Origin: Neisseria dentiae
GTDB lineage: Bacteria; Pseudomonadota; Gammaproteobacteria; Burkholderiales; Neisseriaceae
Direction: 5' to 3'
NCBI RefSeq assembly: GCF_014055005.1
Contig: NZ_CP059570.1
Coordinates: 682,001 to 746,000, forward strand
Length of the DNA stretch: 64,000 bases
A program made the translations under genes and the position numbers. Positions 32,991 to 42,620 of this stretch are shown here, piece by piece (the stretch's first letter is position 1; every line of letters begins with the position of its first letter). The notes under the pieces are model-generated. The model saw nothing but the letters and a program-made list of their open reading frames with translations, ran no database searches and had not been told where the DNA came from.

Positions 32991-34280
32991 TCAGTCGAAA
33001 AGTGCGCTGCGGCCAACGGCTTCGGCCACGGCGGCGGTGAGTTTGCCGGCTTCGTGCGGGGTAACGGTGTAGGGCGGCATCAGATAGATCAGTTTGCCGA
33101 ACGGCCTGATCCACACGCCTTGTTCCACAAAAAATTTCTGCATGGCGGCCATGTTGGCGGGGCGGTGGGTTTCGACCACGCCGATAGCGCCGATGATGCG
33201 CACGTCGGCCACGCCGGGGTGGCCGGAAAGCGGGGTTAAGGCCGTCTGAAAATGCCGCTCGATGGCGGCCACCTGCTGCTGCCATTGGTTGCGCTGCAAT
33301 ATCTGCATATTGGCTTCGGCCACGGCGCAGGCCAGCGGGTTGCCCATAAAGGTGGGGCCGTGCATAAACACGCCGGCTTCGCCGCTGCACACGGTTTCGG
33401 CCACATGGCGGCTGGCGGCGGCGGCGGAGAGCGTCATCATGCCGCCGGTGAGGGCTTTGCCGATGCACATGATGTCGGGCTGCACTTGGGCGTGTTCGCA
33501 GGCAAACAGTTTGCCGGTGCGGCCGAAACCGGTGGCGATTTCGTCTAAAATCAGCAGGATGCCGTATTCGTCGCACAGGGCGCGTACTTGGCGCAGAAAT
33601 TCGGGGTGATACACGCGCATACCGCCCGCGCCCTGCACGATGGGTTCGAGAATCACGGCGGCAATGTCGCGGTGGTTTTTCGCTAAGGCCGTCTGAAACG
33701 GAATGATGTCGCCGGGCAGCCATTCGCCGTTAAAACGGCTTTGCGGGGCGGGCGTGAAAATGTGTTCGGGCAGAAAGCTGCGGTAGAGGCGGTGCATCGA
33801 ATTGACGGGGTCGCACACGCTCATGGCGCCGAAAGTGTCGCCGTGGTAGCCGCGCTCGATGGTGAGGAATTTGCTGCGCGCTTCGCCGCGCGCGTGCCAG
33901 TATTGCAGTGCCATTTTCAGCGACACTTCCACCGCCACCGAGCCGGAGTCGGCCAAGAAAATGCAGTCGAGGTTGGCGGGCAGCATGGTTTTCAGGCTGC
34001 GGCACAGGCGCACGGCGGGTTCGTGGGTGAGGCCGCCGAACATAACGTGCGGCATGGTTTCGAGCTGCCGGCGTGCGGCCGCAACCAGCTCGGGGTGGTT
34101 GTAGCCGTGTTGCGCGCACCACCATGACGACATGCCGTCCACCAGCCTGCGGCCGTCGGCCAGTTCGATATACACGCCTTCGGTGCGGGCGGCGGGGTAA
34201 ACGGGCAGCGGATCGATCACCGAGGTATAGGGGTGCCAGATGTGGCGGCGGTCGAAATCGGAATCGGCGGGTGTGAACAT
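32991..34280 (-). CDS. bioA: adenosylmethionine-8-amino-7-oxononanoate aminotransferase
   Basis: 429 residues, PLP enzyme using SAM as amino donor to make 7,8-diaminopelargonate in biotin synthesis. DGMSSWWCAQHGYNHPEL, GSVAVEVSLKMALQYW, RGYHGDTFGAMSVCDP, LDEIATGFGRTGKLFACEHA and the PLP Lys in MCIGKALTGGMMTLS are canonical. No other bio genes in the window. Confidence 0.97.
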   Translation of the reverse strand: MFTPADSDFDRRHIWHPYTSVIDPLPVYPAARTEGVYIELADGRRLVDGMSSWWCAQHGYNHPELVAAARRQLETMPHVMFGGLTHEPAVRLCRSLKTMLPANLDCIFLADSGSVAVEVSLKMALQYWHARGEARSKFLTIERGYHGDTFGAMSVCDPVNSMHRLYRSFLPEHIFTPAPQSRFNGEWLPGDIIPFQTALAKNHRDIAAVILEPIVQGAGGMRVYHPEFLRQVRALCDEYGILLILDEIATGFGRTGKLFACEHAQVQPDIMCIGKALTGGMMTLSAAAASRHVAETVCSGEAGVFMHGPTFMGNPLACAVAEANMQILQRNQWQQQVAAIERHFQTALTPLSGHPGVADVRIIGAIGVVETHRPANMAAMQKFFVEQGVWIRPFGKLIYLMPPYTVTPHEAGKLTAAVAEAVGRSALFD

Positions 34281-34453
34281 GGCGGTTTGCGTGAGAGATG
34301 GAAAAAGCGTGTTCCGGCCGTCTGAAAACTTGATGGCGGGCGGTTGTTGGTATTGTTAAATCAATTGCTCGGTAACCGTTTCGTCATACCCGGTCCAAGC
34401 CCGGCTATGGCCTGTGTGCTTTTCTTAAGCTGAACGGCTATACCCGCCCGGTT

Positions 34454-35485
<1,032 letters not shown>

Positions 35486-35506
35486 AATTGTTTGTGTGTT
35501 GTGTGG

Positions 35507-35536
35507 AGGCCGTTTGAAAATATTTTCAGACGGCCT
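35507..35536 (-). terminator. DUS-pair hairpin between the 105-residue ORF and ruvB
   Basis: AGGCCGTTTGAAAA (one base off the DUS) against TTTTCAGACGGCCT; downstream of the 35555-35872 gene on the minus strand. Confidence 0.55.
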
Positions 35537-35554
35537 TCGGGTTTGTTCGGCGGC

Positions 35555-35872
35555 TTATGCGGCGGCGCGCTGCCGCCAAACCAGATAATCCCGCAGCGGC
35601 GGCATGGGCGGGTTGATGCAGTGGGGGCAGACGCCGGTGATGTCTTCGTCGTCGTCGCTTTCGATATGCAGCGCGTTGGGGTCGAAACGCGCCTGCTGCA
35701 TCACTGCCTGCGCTAAAGCCTGCGCCTGCACCACGTCAAACTCGAAACCGTTGAGGATTTCACGCAGCAGTTCGTGTTCTGCGGCGCTGAAGTTGCGGCT
35801 GTTGTCGCTGATCAGGCGGATATAGTCGCCGTTGCTGATTTTGCTGTGCAGTAAATCGGTGTGGTTGTTCAT
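35555..35872 (-). CDS. conserved hypothetical protein with a CPHC motif
   Basis: 105 residues, acidic. N-terminal helical part (LHSKISNGDYIRLISDN), a DDDED stretch, then GVCPHCINPPMPPLRDYLVW. A single CxxC could bind metal in a dimer. I do not recognise a family. It lies alone between ruvB and the divergent symporter gene. Confidence 0.7.
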   Translation of the reverse strand: MNNHTDLLHSKISNGDYIRLISDNSRNFSAAEHELLREILNGFEFDVVQAQALAQAVMQQARFDPNALHIESDDDEDITGVCPHCINPPMPPLRDYLVWRQRAAA

Positions 35873-36027
35873 GGTGTCGGGTGTGTTCGAAAGGCCGTCT
35901 GAAATATAACGGCAGGTTGGGATTATAGCCGAAATTTAAACGCTTACGGCGTTTGCGTGCGCCCGTGCATCTTTTATCTGCCTGAAAATTCGCGTATTCT
36001 GCGCTTTTTATCCTATCGGAAAACTTT

Positions 36028-36984
36028 ATGGAAGCTTTAAGCCGTTTCAGCCGCTTTGTCGGCCAAACTTTCGCCTTGTGGGCGGGCCTGTTTGCAGGCA
36101 TTGCTTTTGCCGCGCCGGAAACATTCAAATGGGTGCTGCCGCATATTCCGCTGCTGTTGGGTATCGTGATGTTCGGTATGGGGCTGACGCTCTCGCCCGC
36201 CGATTTTAAAATTCTCGGCCGTCATCCGAAAGCCGTGTTGGTGGGCGTGGCGGCGCAGTTTGTGATTATGCCGCTCACCGCTTATGCGCTGGCGGTGGGT
36301 TTCAACCTGCCGCCCGAAATCGCCGTTGGCGTGATTTTGGTGGGTGCCTGCCCGGGCGGCACGGCTTCGAACGTAATGACTTATCTGGCGCGCGGCAATG
36401 TGGCGCTTTCGGTGGCGGTAACGTCTATCAGCACGCTGCTGGCGCCCGTGCTCACGCCTGCGGTTTTCTACCTGCTGGCCAACCAGTGGCTGGATATTTC
36501 CGCCGGGGCGATGTTCGGCTCGATTGCTAAAATGGTGCTGCTGCCGATTGTGCTGGGCGTGGCCGCACACCTGCTGTTCAGAAAACAAACTGAAGCCGCC
36601 GTCGGCGTGTTACCGCTGGTATCGGTGGTGGCGATTGTGCTGATTATCGGTGCGGTGGTGGGCGCGAGCAAACTGAAAATCCTCGAAAGCGGGCTGTTGA
36701 TTTTGGGGGTGGTGATTCTGCACAACGGCATCGGCTATCTGCTCGGCTTCTTGGCAGCCAAGCTGTGCAAACTGCCTTTCGACGCGCAAAAAACGCTGGC
36801 CATCGAAGTGGGTATGCAGAATTCCGGCTTGGGTGCGGCGCTGGCTTCGGCCTATTTCACGCCGCTGGCCGCCGTGCCCAGCGCGATATTCAGCGTGTGG
36901 CACAATATTTCCGGCTCGCTGCTGGCTTCTTATTGGGCGGCCAAGGCCGGCAGGGAAAAAGAAAACCGCGGAAATTCGGTGTGA
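36028..36984 (+). CDS. bile acid:sodium symporter (BASS) family transporter
   Basis: 318 residues, nine to ten membrane segments. PLLLGIVMFGMGLTLSPADF, VGVILVGACPGGTASNVMTY (the sodium-binding GGTASN element) and IEVGMQNSGLGAALASAYF are BASS signatures, close to the YocS/PanS branch; the substrate (organic acid, pantothenate precursor or steroid acid) cannot be told. Inner membrane. Confidence 0.9.
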   Translation: MEALSRFSRFVGQTFALWAGLFAGIAFAAPETFKWVLPHIPLLLGIVMFGMGLTLSPADFKILGRHPKAVLVGVAAQFVIMPLTAYALAVGFNLPPEIAVGVILVGACPGGTASNVMTYLARGNVALSVAVTSISTLLAPVLTPAVFYLLANQWLDISAGAMFGSIAKMVLLPIVLGVAAHLLFRKQTEAAVGVLPLVSVVAIVLIIGAVVGASKLKILESGLLILGVVILHNGIGYLLGFLAAKLCKLPFDAQKTLAIEVGMQNSGLGAALASAYFTPLAAVPSAIFSVWHNISGSLLASYWAAKAGREKENRGNSV

Positions 36985-37011
36985 CGGGGTATTGACGGAT
37001 ATAAGCAGGCC

Positions 37012-37192
37012 GAGGCCTTTGCAAAATTCTTTTCGATATCTCAAAACACTTGCGTCATGAAACACTTGCGTCATGCTCGGGCTTGACCCGAGCATCTTTT
37101 TGTTTCAAAAGAAATACCGGATACCCGGGTAAAGCCCGGGTGTAGCGAAGCATAAATGAATTCGGTGTGGAAACGTATTTTTGCAAAGGCCA
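37012..37192. repeat. composite repeat: GAGGCCTTTGCAAAA ends enclosing a CGGGCTTGACCCGAG hairpin
   Basis: Starts GAGGCCTTTGCAAAATTCTT, contains ACACTTGCGTCATG twice and the GGGCTTGACCCGAGCATCT hairpin arms, and ends TTTTTGCAAAGGCC. Close relatives at 42212-42376 and 50961-51116. No gene. Confidence 0.7.
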
Positions 37193-37225
37193 AAGGCCGT
37201 CTGAAAAAATTTTCAGACGGCCTTT
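37192..37225. terminator. bidirectional DUS-pair terminator between symporter and DUF533 genes
   Basis: AAAGGCCGTCTGAAAAA / complement, T-tracts on both strands, between convergent genes. Confidence 0.75.
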
Positions 37226-37247
37226 GGTTTGAGTGGTAAACGGAAAA

Positions 37248-37886
37248 TCAGAAACCTGCCTGTTTTTCTAAGGCTTCGACCAGTTTGTCGTCGAGATTAA
37301 GGGCTTGCGAGAGTTGCGACAAAAACACGATTTCCTTGCGCGCCAAATCGCCGCAAACCAAGCGGGCGGCCAGATAGGCCTCGGCGGCCAGCGCCTGGTT
37401 GCCGCCGATTTCGCGGGCGATGTCGGCGGGCAGGGCGGGGCGCTGCACTTCGTTGTCGACCCATTGCGCGGTTTCGGGATCGTTGCCGGTTTCGGCCTGA
37501 ATCAGGCGGCGCTCTTCGTCTTCGATCAAGCCGTCGGCGGCTGCGGCGGCAATCATGGTGCGCAAAATGATGCGCCCTGCGTTTTCGGCGGCCTGGCCGG
37601 AAGGCTCGAAAGCGGCTTGATCCAACACGGTTTGCTGCGTGCCGCCGTTGTTGTTATTGTTGCGCTGCCAGTTTTGGTAGGCATGGTAGGCCAAAGCGCC
37701 CAATGCGGCCACGGAGCCGGCGGTAACGATTTTTTTGGTGTTTTTCTTTTTCAGAAACATAGAGGCCAGCCCGGCCACCGCCGCGCCGCCGCCGATTTTT
37801 GCAATCAGGTCGGAGTTTTTGCCGACGCTGCTGCCGGTTTTTTGAACGGTGCCTAAAACTTGGTTGAGCAGGTTGTTGAAGTTCAT
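37248..37886 (-). CDS. DUF533 / TerB-like family membrane-associated protein
   Basis: 212 residues. N-terminal part (1-70) with small hydrophobic stretch IGGGAAVAGLASMFLKKKN and AGSVAALGALAYHAYQNWQ, a low-complexity Asn/Gly linker (QRNNNNNGGTQQ), then a helical TerB-like domain IILRTMIAAAAADGLIEDEE with the metal-site-like DGLIEDEE. YebE homologue; function unknown. ATG 37886 follows AAGGAAAACC. Confidence 0.85.
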   Translation of the reverse strand: MNFNNLLNQVLGTVQKTGSSVGKNSDLIAKIGGGAAVAGLASMFLKKKNTKKIVTAGSVAALGALAYHAYQNWQRNNNNNGGTQQTVLDQAAFEPSGQAAENAGRIILRTMIAAAAADGLIEDEERRLIQAETGNDPETAQWVDNEVQRPALPADIAREIGGNQALAAEAYLAARLVCGDLARKEIVFLSQLSQALNLDDKLVEALEKQAGF

Positions 37887-37962
37887 GGTTTTCCTTTTAT
37901 GCGTTAACGGTGGAGAGCTTTTAATATAAGGCATTGTTTGCGGGCTGCAAGCGGATATTGTG

Positions 37963-38202
37963 TTAGAAATTGTTGGAAAAGATAAAAGAATTTTGCCCGG
38001 CAGCGGTTTGCAGCGGCATAAAAAAATCAGGTTTTCCAAAGGGAAAACCTGACGGGTTGTTGTTGCGGCCTTTGCGGCTGTATGCGCCTTTGCCTTTCTT
38101 GTTTTTAAACGCCTTGTGGCGGAATAGATTGGATTTTACCAGGGCTTTCAAGGCATTATCTTGAATTTTGCCTTTGTTGATTTCGATTTTGCGTTTGCTC
38201 AT
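37963..38202 (-). CDS. arfA: alternative ribosome-rescue factor ArfA
   Basis: 79 codons. ArfA recruits RF2 to ribosomes stalled on truncated mRNA when tmRNA is lacking. KGKIQDNALKALVKSNLFRH and KNKKGKGAYSRKGRN match the active N-terminal region. A hairpin plus T-tract inside the gene (38020-38052) should cut the message before the stop, making ArfA itself a tmRNA target, as known for proteobacterial arfA. ATG 38202 chosen since MSKRK begins the conserved part; an upstream start would include DUS codons. Confidence 0.93.
   Translation of the reverse strand: MSKRKIEINKGKIQDNALKALVKSNLFRHKAFKNKKGKGAYSRKGRNNNPSGFPFGKPDFFMPLQTAAGQNSFIFSNNF
38020..38052 (-). terminator. arfA: intragenic terminator hairpin within arfA
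   Basis: Minus strand: TCAGGTTTTCC-CTTT-GGAAAACCTGA followed at once by seven T. Lies at about codons 50-60 of arfA, so transcripts would end without a stop codon. Confidence 0.8.
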
Positions 38203-38324
38203 ATCTGTTTCGCTATAAATGTTTTCAGACGGCCCGAATTTTAGCATATAGGCCGTCTGAAAAGATATAACATTATGTTTGAAAAGGAAATTGTGTTGTA
38301 AAACGGTTTGAAAGGCGTTTGTTT

Positions 38325-39143
38325 TCAGAAACGCCGTTTCAGCTGGCAGGCCTGCATGATGCTCACGGCCAGCTCTTCCACCGATTTGTCGGTGGTGTTG
38401 GTAAACGGGATGCCGTGGGCGCGGAACATGGCTTGCGCGTCGGAAACTTCGCGGCGGCAGGTGTTCAGCTGCGAATAGGTGGAGTCGGGGCGGCGTTCGT
38501 GGCGGATGGCTTGCAGGCGTTCGGGCAAAATGGTGAGGCCGTAGAGCTTGTGTTTGTAGGGTTTGACCATGCGCGGCAGGTCGCTGCTTTCCAAATCGTC
38601 GGGCGTGAGCGGGTAGTTGGCGGCGCGGATGCCGTATTGCAGCGCAAGATACAGGCAGGTGGGGGTTTTGCCCGAGCGCGAAACGCCCATCAGAATCACA
38701 TCGGCGTCTTTCAAATCTTTGCCGCTGATGCCGTCGTCGTGGTTGAGCGAAAAATTCACCGCCTCCATGCGCGCATCATAACGCTGCGTATCGCCGATGC
38801 CGTGGGTGCGGCCCACCGAATGGCGTGCGGTTAAACCCAGCTCGCGCTCGATGGTGCCGAGAAACGCATCGAAAAAGCTCAAATGCAGGCCGTCGCAATT
38901 TTTGATGATGCTGCGGATTTCATCGTTGATGATGCTGGTGAACACCAGCGGGCGCAGGCCGCTGTCGGCCGCGGCGGCATTGATAATCTGCACCATCGCG
39001 CGGGCTTTTTCGGGCGTGTCGATAAACGGATAGGTGGCGCGTTTGAAATTCACGCCTTCAAACTGGTCGAGCAAAGCCTCGCCCATACTCTCCGATGTGA
39101 TGCCGGTGCGGTCGGAAATAAAAAAAGCAGAACGGCGCGCCAT
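38325..39143 (-). CDS. ppsR: phosphoenolpyruvate synthase regulatory protein (kinase/pyrophosphorylase)
   Basis: 272 residues, DUF299 family. Inactivates PpsA by ADP-dependent phosphorylation and reactivates it by Pi-dependent removal. FFISDRTGITSESMGEALL at the start, VGRTHGI and the P-loop-like ILMGVSRSGKTPTCLYLA in the middle are diagnostic. It is divergent from its target ppsA, which supports the call. ATG 39143 after AGAGGAAAACT. Confidence 0.95.
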   Translation of the reverse strand: MARRSAFFISDRTGITSESMGEALLDQFEGVNFKRATYPFIDTPEKARAMVQIINAAAADSGLRPLVFTSIINDEIRSIIKNCDGLHLSFFDAFLGTIERELGLTARHSVGRTHGIGDTQRYDARMEAVNFSLNHDDGISGKDLKDADVILMGVSRSGKTPTCLYLALQYGIRAANYPLTPDDLESSDLPRMVKPYKHKLYGLTILPERLQAIRHERRPDSTYSQLNTCRREVSDAQAMFRAHGIPFTNTTDKSVEELAVSIMQACQLKRRF

Positions 39144-39409
39144 AGTTTTCCTCTCAAAAGCTGCTGATATGCGGTGGGTTGGATTGCGGTGCAAAAATAT
39201 CCGCCATCATACTACACAATGCCCCGCCGACAAACTGTTCGGGCGCGGTGCAAACGACGCATCTGCGGCGTGTTTCCGCATCATGCGTTTCAGCCGGCCC
39301 GGTGTTTGCACAGGGCGGGGCGGCAACGGCGGCGGCTTTCACTACAAACCGTTACATCAAAACAACCATATTTTTAAATACACATTTAATTTAATAAAAT
39401 AACTTTTTG

Positions 39410-39426
39410 TTGGCATTTTGTGCCAA
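39410..39426. promoter_or_regulatory. palindrome in the ppsR-ppsA intergenic region
   Basis: TTGGCA-TTTTG-TGCCAA, a perfect 6+6 palindrome in an AT-rich stretch of the 529-bp divergent gap. Nearby repeats GTTAAC (39457 region) and GGTTAAC follow. A candidate operator for ppsA; regulator unknown. The rest of the gap shows no gene. Confidence 0.35.
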
Positions 39427-39672
39427 TTATTCAGCCGTTAAACAGCCGGAAGATTTTGTTAACTTATTTCAAATTCTATGTTTAACAAGGGTTAACAAAA
39501 AAACGAAAGCGGATTATCATATTGCTTCACGCCACTACACGGCGCAATGTCGGCAATTTTTTCAGACGGCCTCTGTGTTTTTCTGCATAAAAACACATGA
39601 CACTGCCCGCCCGAGTGGTTAGAATACCCCGCGAATTCATTTCTTTTTTAACTTGTTTAATGGACTGAAAAC

Positions 39673-42060
39673 ATGGCTGCAAATTACGTGATTTGGTTTG
39701 AAAACCTGCGCATGACCGATGTGGAAAGCGTGGGCGGTAAAAACGCCTCTTTGGGCGAAATGATTAGCCAGCTTACCGAAAAAGGCGTGCGCGTGCCGGG
39801 CGGTTTCGCCACCACCGCCGAAGCCTACCGCGCTTTTCTGGCGCACAACGGCCTGAACGAACGTATTTCCGCAGCCCTGGCTGCCCTGGACGTGGAAGAC
39901 GTTACCGAGCTTGCCCGCGTGGGCAAAGAAATCCGCCAGTGGATTTTAGACACGCCGTTCCCCGAAGAGCTCGACGCAGCCGTTGAAGAAGCATGGAACA
40001 AAATGGTGGCCGATGCGGGCACCGATCAGATTTCGGTGGCGGTGCGCTCTTCGGCCACGGCAGAAGACCTGCCCGACGCCTCGTTTGCCGGCCAGCAGGA
40101 AACTTTCTTGAATATCAACGGGCTGGAAAACGTTAAAGAAGCCATGAAACACGTTTTCGCCTCACTGTATAACGACCGTGCCATTTCTTACCGCGTGCAC
40201 AAAGGTTTCGCCCACGATATCGTGGCCTTGTCGGCCGGCGTGCAGCGCATGGTGCGCTCCGACAGCGGTGCGGCCGGCGTGATGTTCTCTATCGACACCG
40301 AAAGCGGCTTCGACCAAGTGGTGTTCGTTACCTCTTCATACGGCCTCGGCGAAACCGTGGTGCAGGGCGCGGTCAACCCCGACGAATTCTATGTGCACAA
40401 ACCCACGCTGAAAGCAGGCAAACCCGCCATTTTGCGCAAAACCATGGGTTCCAAACTCATCAAGATGACTTTCACCGGCCAGGCGCAGGCCGGCAAATCG
40501 GTGCAGGTGGTGGACGTGCCCGAAGCCGACCGCAAAGCCTTCTCGATTTCCGACGAAGAAATCACCGAATTGGCCAAATACGCGCTGATTATCGAAGAAC
40601 ACTACGGCCGCCCGATGGACATCGAATGGGGCCGCGACGGCGTGGACGGCAAGCTCTATATCCTGCAAGCCCGCCCCGAAACCGTTAAATCGCAGGAAGA
40701 CAGCACCCGCAGCCTGCGCCGGTACAGCATCAGCGGCGACAAGAAAATCCTTTGCGAAGGCCGCGCCATCGGCCAGAAAGTGGGCCAGGGCAAAGTGCGC
40801 CTGGTGAAAGACATTTCGCAGATGGACAGCGTGCAGGCGGGCGACGTGCTTGTTACCGACATGACCGACCCCGATTGGGAGCCGGTGATGAAACGCGCTT
40901 CGGCCATCGTAACCAACCGCGGCGGCCGCACCTGCCACGCCGCCATTATCGCCCGCGAGCTGGGCATTCCCGCCGTTGTGGGCAGCGGCGACGCCACTTC
41001 AACCCTTACCGACGGCCAAGAAGTTACCGTATCCTGCGCCGAAGGCGACACCGGCTTTATCTATGAGGGCCTGCTGAATGTGGAAGTAACCGATATCGCT
41101 TTGGACAATATGCCCAAATCGCCGGTGAAAATCATGATGAACGTGGGCAATCCCGAGCTGGCTTTCAGCTTCTCGGGCCTGCCCAACGAAGGCATCGGCT
41201 TGGCGCGTATGGAATTCATCATCAACCGCCAAATCGGCATCCACCCCAAAGCGCTGCTTGAGTTTGACAGCCAAGATGCCGGTTTGAAAGCCGAAATCAA
41301 CGACCGCATCGCCGGTTATGCCTCGCCGGTGGCTTTCTATGTGGACAAAATCGCCGAGGGCGTGGCCACGTTGGCCGCATCGGTTTACCCGCGCAAAGTA
41401 ATCGTGCGTATGTCCGACTTCAAATCCAACGAATACGCCAATCTGTTGGGCGGCAGCATTTACGAGCCGCACGAAGAAAACCCCATGCTCGGCTTCCGCG
41501 GCGCGGCGCGCTATGTTTCCGATGATTTCAAAGAATGCTTTGCGTTGGAATGTCAGGCGCTCAAACGCGTGCGCGACGAAATGGGGCTGACCAATGTGGA
41601 AATCATGATTCCGTTCGTGCGCACGTTAAGCGAAGCCGAAGCGGTGATTAAAGCCTTGAAAGAAAACGGTTTGGAACGCGGCAAAAACGGCCTGCGCCTG
41701 ATTATGATGTGCGAACTGCCGAGCAACGCCCTCTTGGCCGAGCAGTTCCTGCAATATTTCGACGGCTTCTCCATCGGCTCCAACGATATGACCCAGCTTA
41801 CTTTGGGCGTGGACCGCGACAGCGGCGGCCCGATTGCCGGCACGTTCGACGAGCGCAACCCCGCCGTGAAAGTGATGCTGCATCTGGCGATTTCCGCCTG
41901 CCGCAAGCACAACAAATATGTCGGCATCTGCGGCCAAGGCCCTTCGGACCACCCCGATTTCGCCAAATGGCTGGTGGAAGAAGGCATCGAAACCGTGTCG
42001 CTCAACCCCGACACAGTAATCGAAACTTGGCTGTATCTGGCTAAAGAGCTGAACAAATAA
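39673..42060 (+). CDS. ppsA: phosphoenolpyruvate synthase
   Basis: 795 residues, full length. Converts pyruvate and ATP to PEP, AMP and Pi for gluconeogenesis. N-terminal ATP-grasp domain (VGGKNASLGEMISQL, VRSSATAEDLPDASFAGQQE), phospho-His domain TNRGGRTCHAAIIARELGIPA with catalytic His, and C-terminal barrel with GFRGAARY and GSNDMTQLTLGVDRDSG. Divergent from ppsR. Ends with a GC-rich terminator. Confidence 0.98.
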   Translation: MAANYVIWFENLRMTDVESVGGKNASLGEMISQLTEKGVRVPGGFATTAEAYRAFLAHNGLNERISAALAALDVEDVTELARVGKEIRQWILDTPFPEELDAAVEEAWNKMVADAGTDQISVAVRSSATAEDLPDASFAGQQETFLNINGLENVKEAMKHVFASLYNDRAISYRVHKGFAHDIVALSAGVQRMVRSDSGAAGVMFSIDTESGFDQVVFVTSSYGLGETVVQGAVNPDEFYVHKPTLKAGKPAILRKTMGSKLIKMTFTGQAQAGKSVQVVDVPEADRKAFSISDEEITELAKYALIIEEHYGRPMDIEWGRDGVDGKLYILQARPETVKSQEDSTRSLRRYSISGDKKILCEGRAIGQKVGQGKVRLVKDISQMDSVQAGDVLVTDMTDPDWEPVMKRASAIVTNRGGRTCHAAIIARELGIPAVVGSGDATSTLTDGQEVTVSCAEGDTGFIYEGLLNVEVTDIALDNMPKSPVKIMMNVGNPELAFSFSGLPNEGIGLARMEFIINRQIGIHPKALLEFDSQDAGLKAEINDRIAGYASPVAFYVDKIAEGVATLAASVYPRKVIVRMSDFKSNEYANLLGGSIYEPHEENPMLGFRGAARYVSDDFKECFALECQALKRVRDEMGLTNVEIMIPFVRTLSEAEAVIKALKENGLERGKNGLRLIMMCELPSNALLAEQFLQYFDGFSIGSNDMTQLTLGVDRDSGGPIAGTFDERNPAVKVMLHLAISACRKHNKYVGICGQGPSDHPDFAKWLVEEGIETVSLNPDTVIETWLYLAKELNK

Positions 42061-42076
42061 GGCCGTCTGAAAACCG

Positions 42077-42113
42077 AACCGCCGCATCTGTGATGAAAGA
42101 TGCGGCGGTTTTT
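42077..42113 (+). terminator. intrinsic terminator after ppsA
   Basis: 13-bp stem AACCGCCGCATCT / AGATGCGGCGGTT with 8-base loop, then TTTGCTTTG. Not DUS-derived. Confidence 0.85.
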
Positions 42114-42211
42114 GCTTTGTGGTCGGCGGCTGGGGTTAAACTGCTTACTTGGCAACCGTTGCGTCATATTCGGATTAAGCCTGAGAACTTTGCAAAAATA
42201 CCCTTAAGGCC

Positions 42212-42376
42212 GAGACCTCTGCAAAATTCTTTGCGGCATCTTAAACCCTCTGTGTCATACCCGGGCTTGCCCAGGGCATCTTTTGTTTCAAAAGAAATAA
42301 CAGATACCCGGATCAAGCCCGGGTATGAAGAAACATAAATAAATTCAGGATTAAAACGCATTTTTGTAAAGGTCTC
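42212..42376. repeat. composite repeat with CATACCCGGGCTTGCCC hairpin
   Basis: GAGACCTCTGCAAAATTCTT start, the GTCATACCCGGGCTTG arm and its inverse, and TTTTTGTAAAGGTCTC end. Same build as 37012-37192; together with 42382-42577 it fills the 560-bp ppsA-MFS gap. No gene there. Confidence 0.7.
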
Positions 42377-42381
42377 AGGCC

Positions 42382-42577
42382 GAGACCTTTGCAAAAATAC
42401 CTTAAGGCCGTCTGAAATGCTTAGATTCCGTCATTCCCGCGTAGGCGGGAATCCAGATGGAAATATTGAAGCATTGATTAAACAAATACTTAGATGCCAA
42501 GCGTCTGGATTCCCGCCTACGCGGGAATGACGGAGTTCAGATTTTTTAGATAGCAATTTGAATTTTGCAAAGGTCTC
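42382..42577. repeat. composite repeat with DUS and dRS3 pair (NIME-like)
   Basis: Ends GAGACCTTTGCAAAAATACC and inverse; dRS3 units ATTCCCGCGTAGGCGGGAAT at 42433-42452 and inverted at 42509-42528 enclosing ~56 bp. Sibling of 32213-32406; outer parts nearly identical, enclosed part different. Confidence 0.8.
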
Positions 42578-42606
42578 AGGCCGTCTGAAAACGTTTCAGA
42601 CGGCCT
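42578..42606 (-). terminator. DUS-pair terminator after the MFS gene
   Basis: AGGCCGTCTGAAA/TTTCAGACGGCCT 15 bp beyond the MFS stop on the minus strand. Confidence 0.65.
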
Positions 42607-42620
42607 TGTGTTTAAGCGTG

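Noticed and set aside
39173..39402. small ORFs in the ppsR-ppsA gap
   Set aside because: Several overlapping frames with no ribosome sites or conserved sequence.
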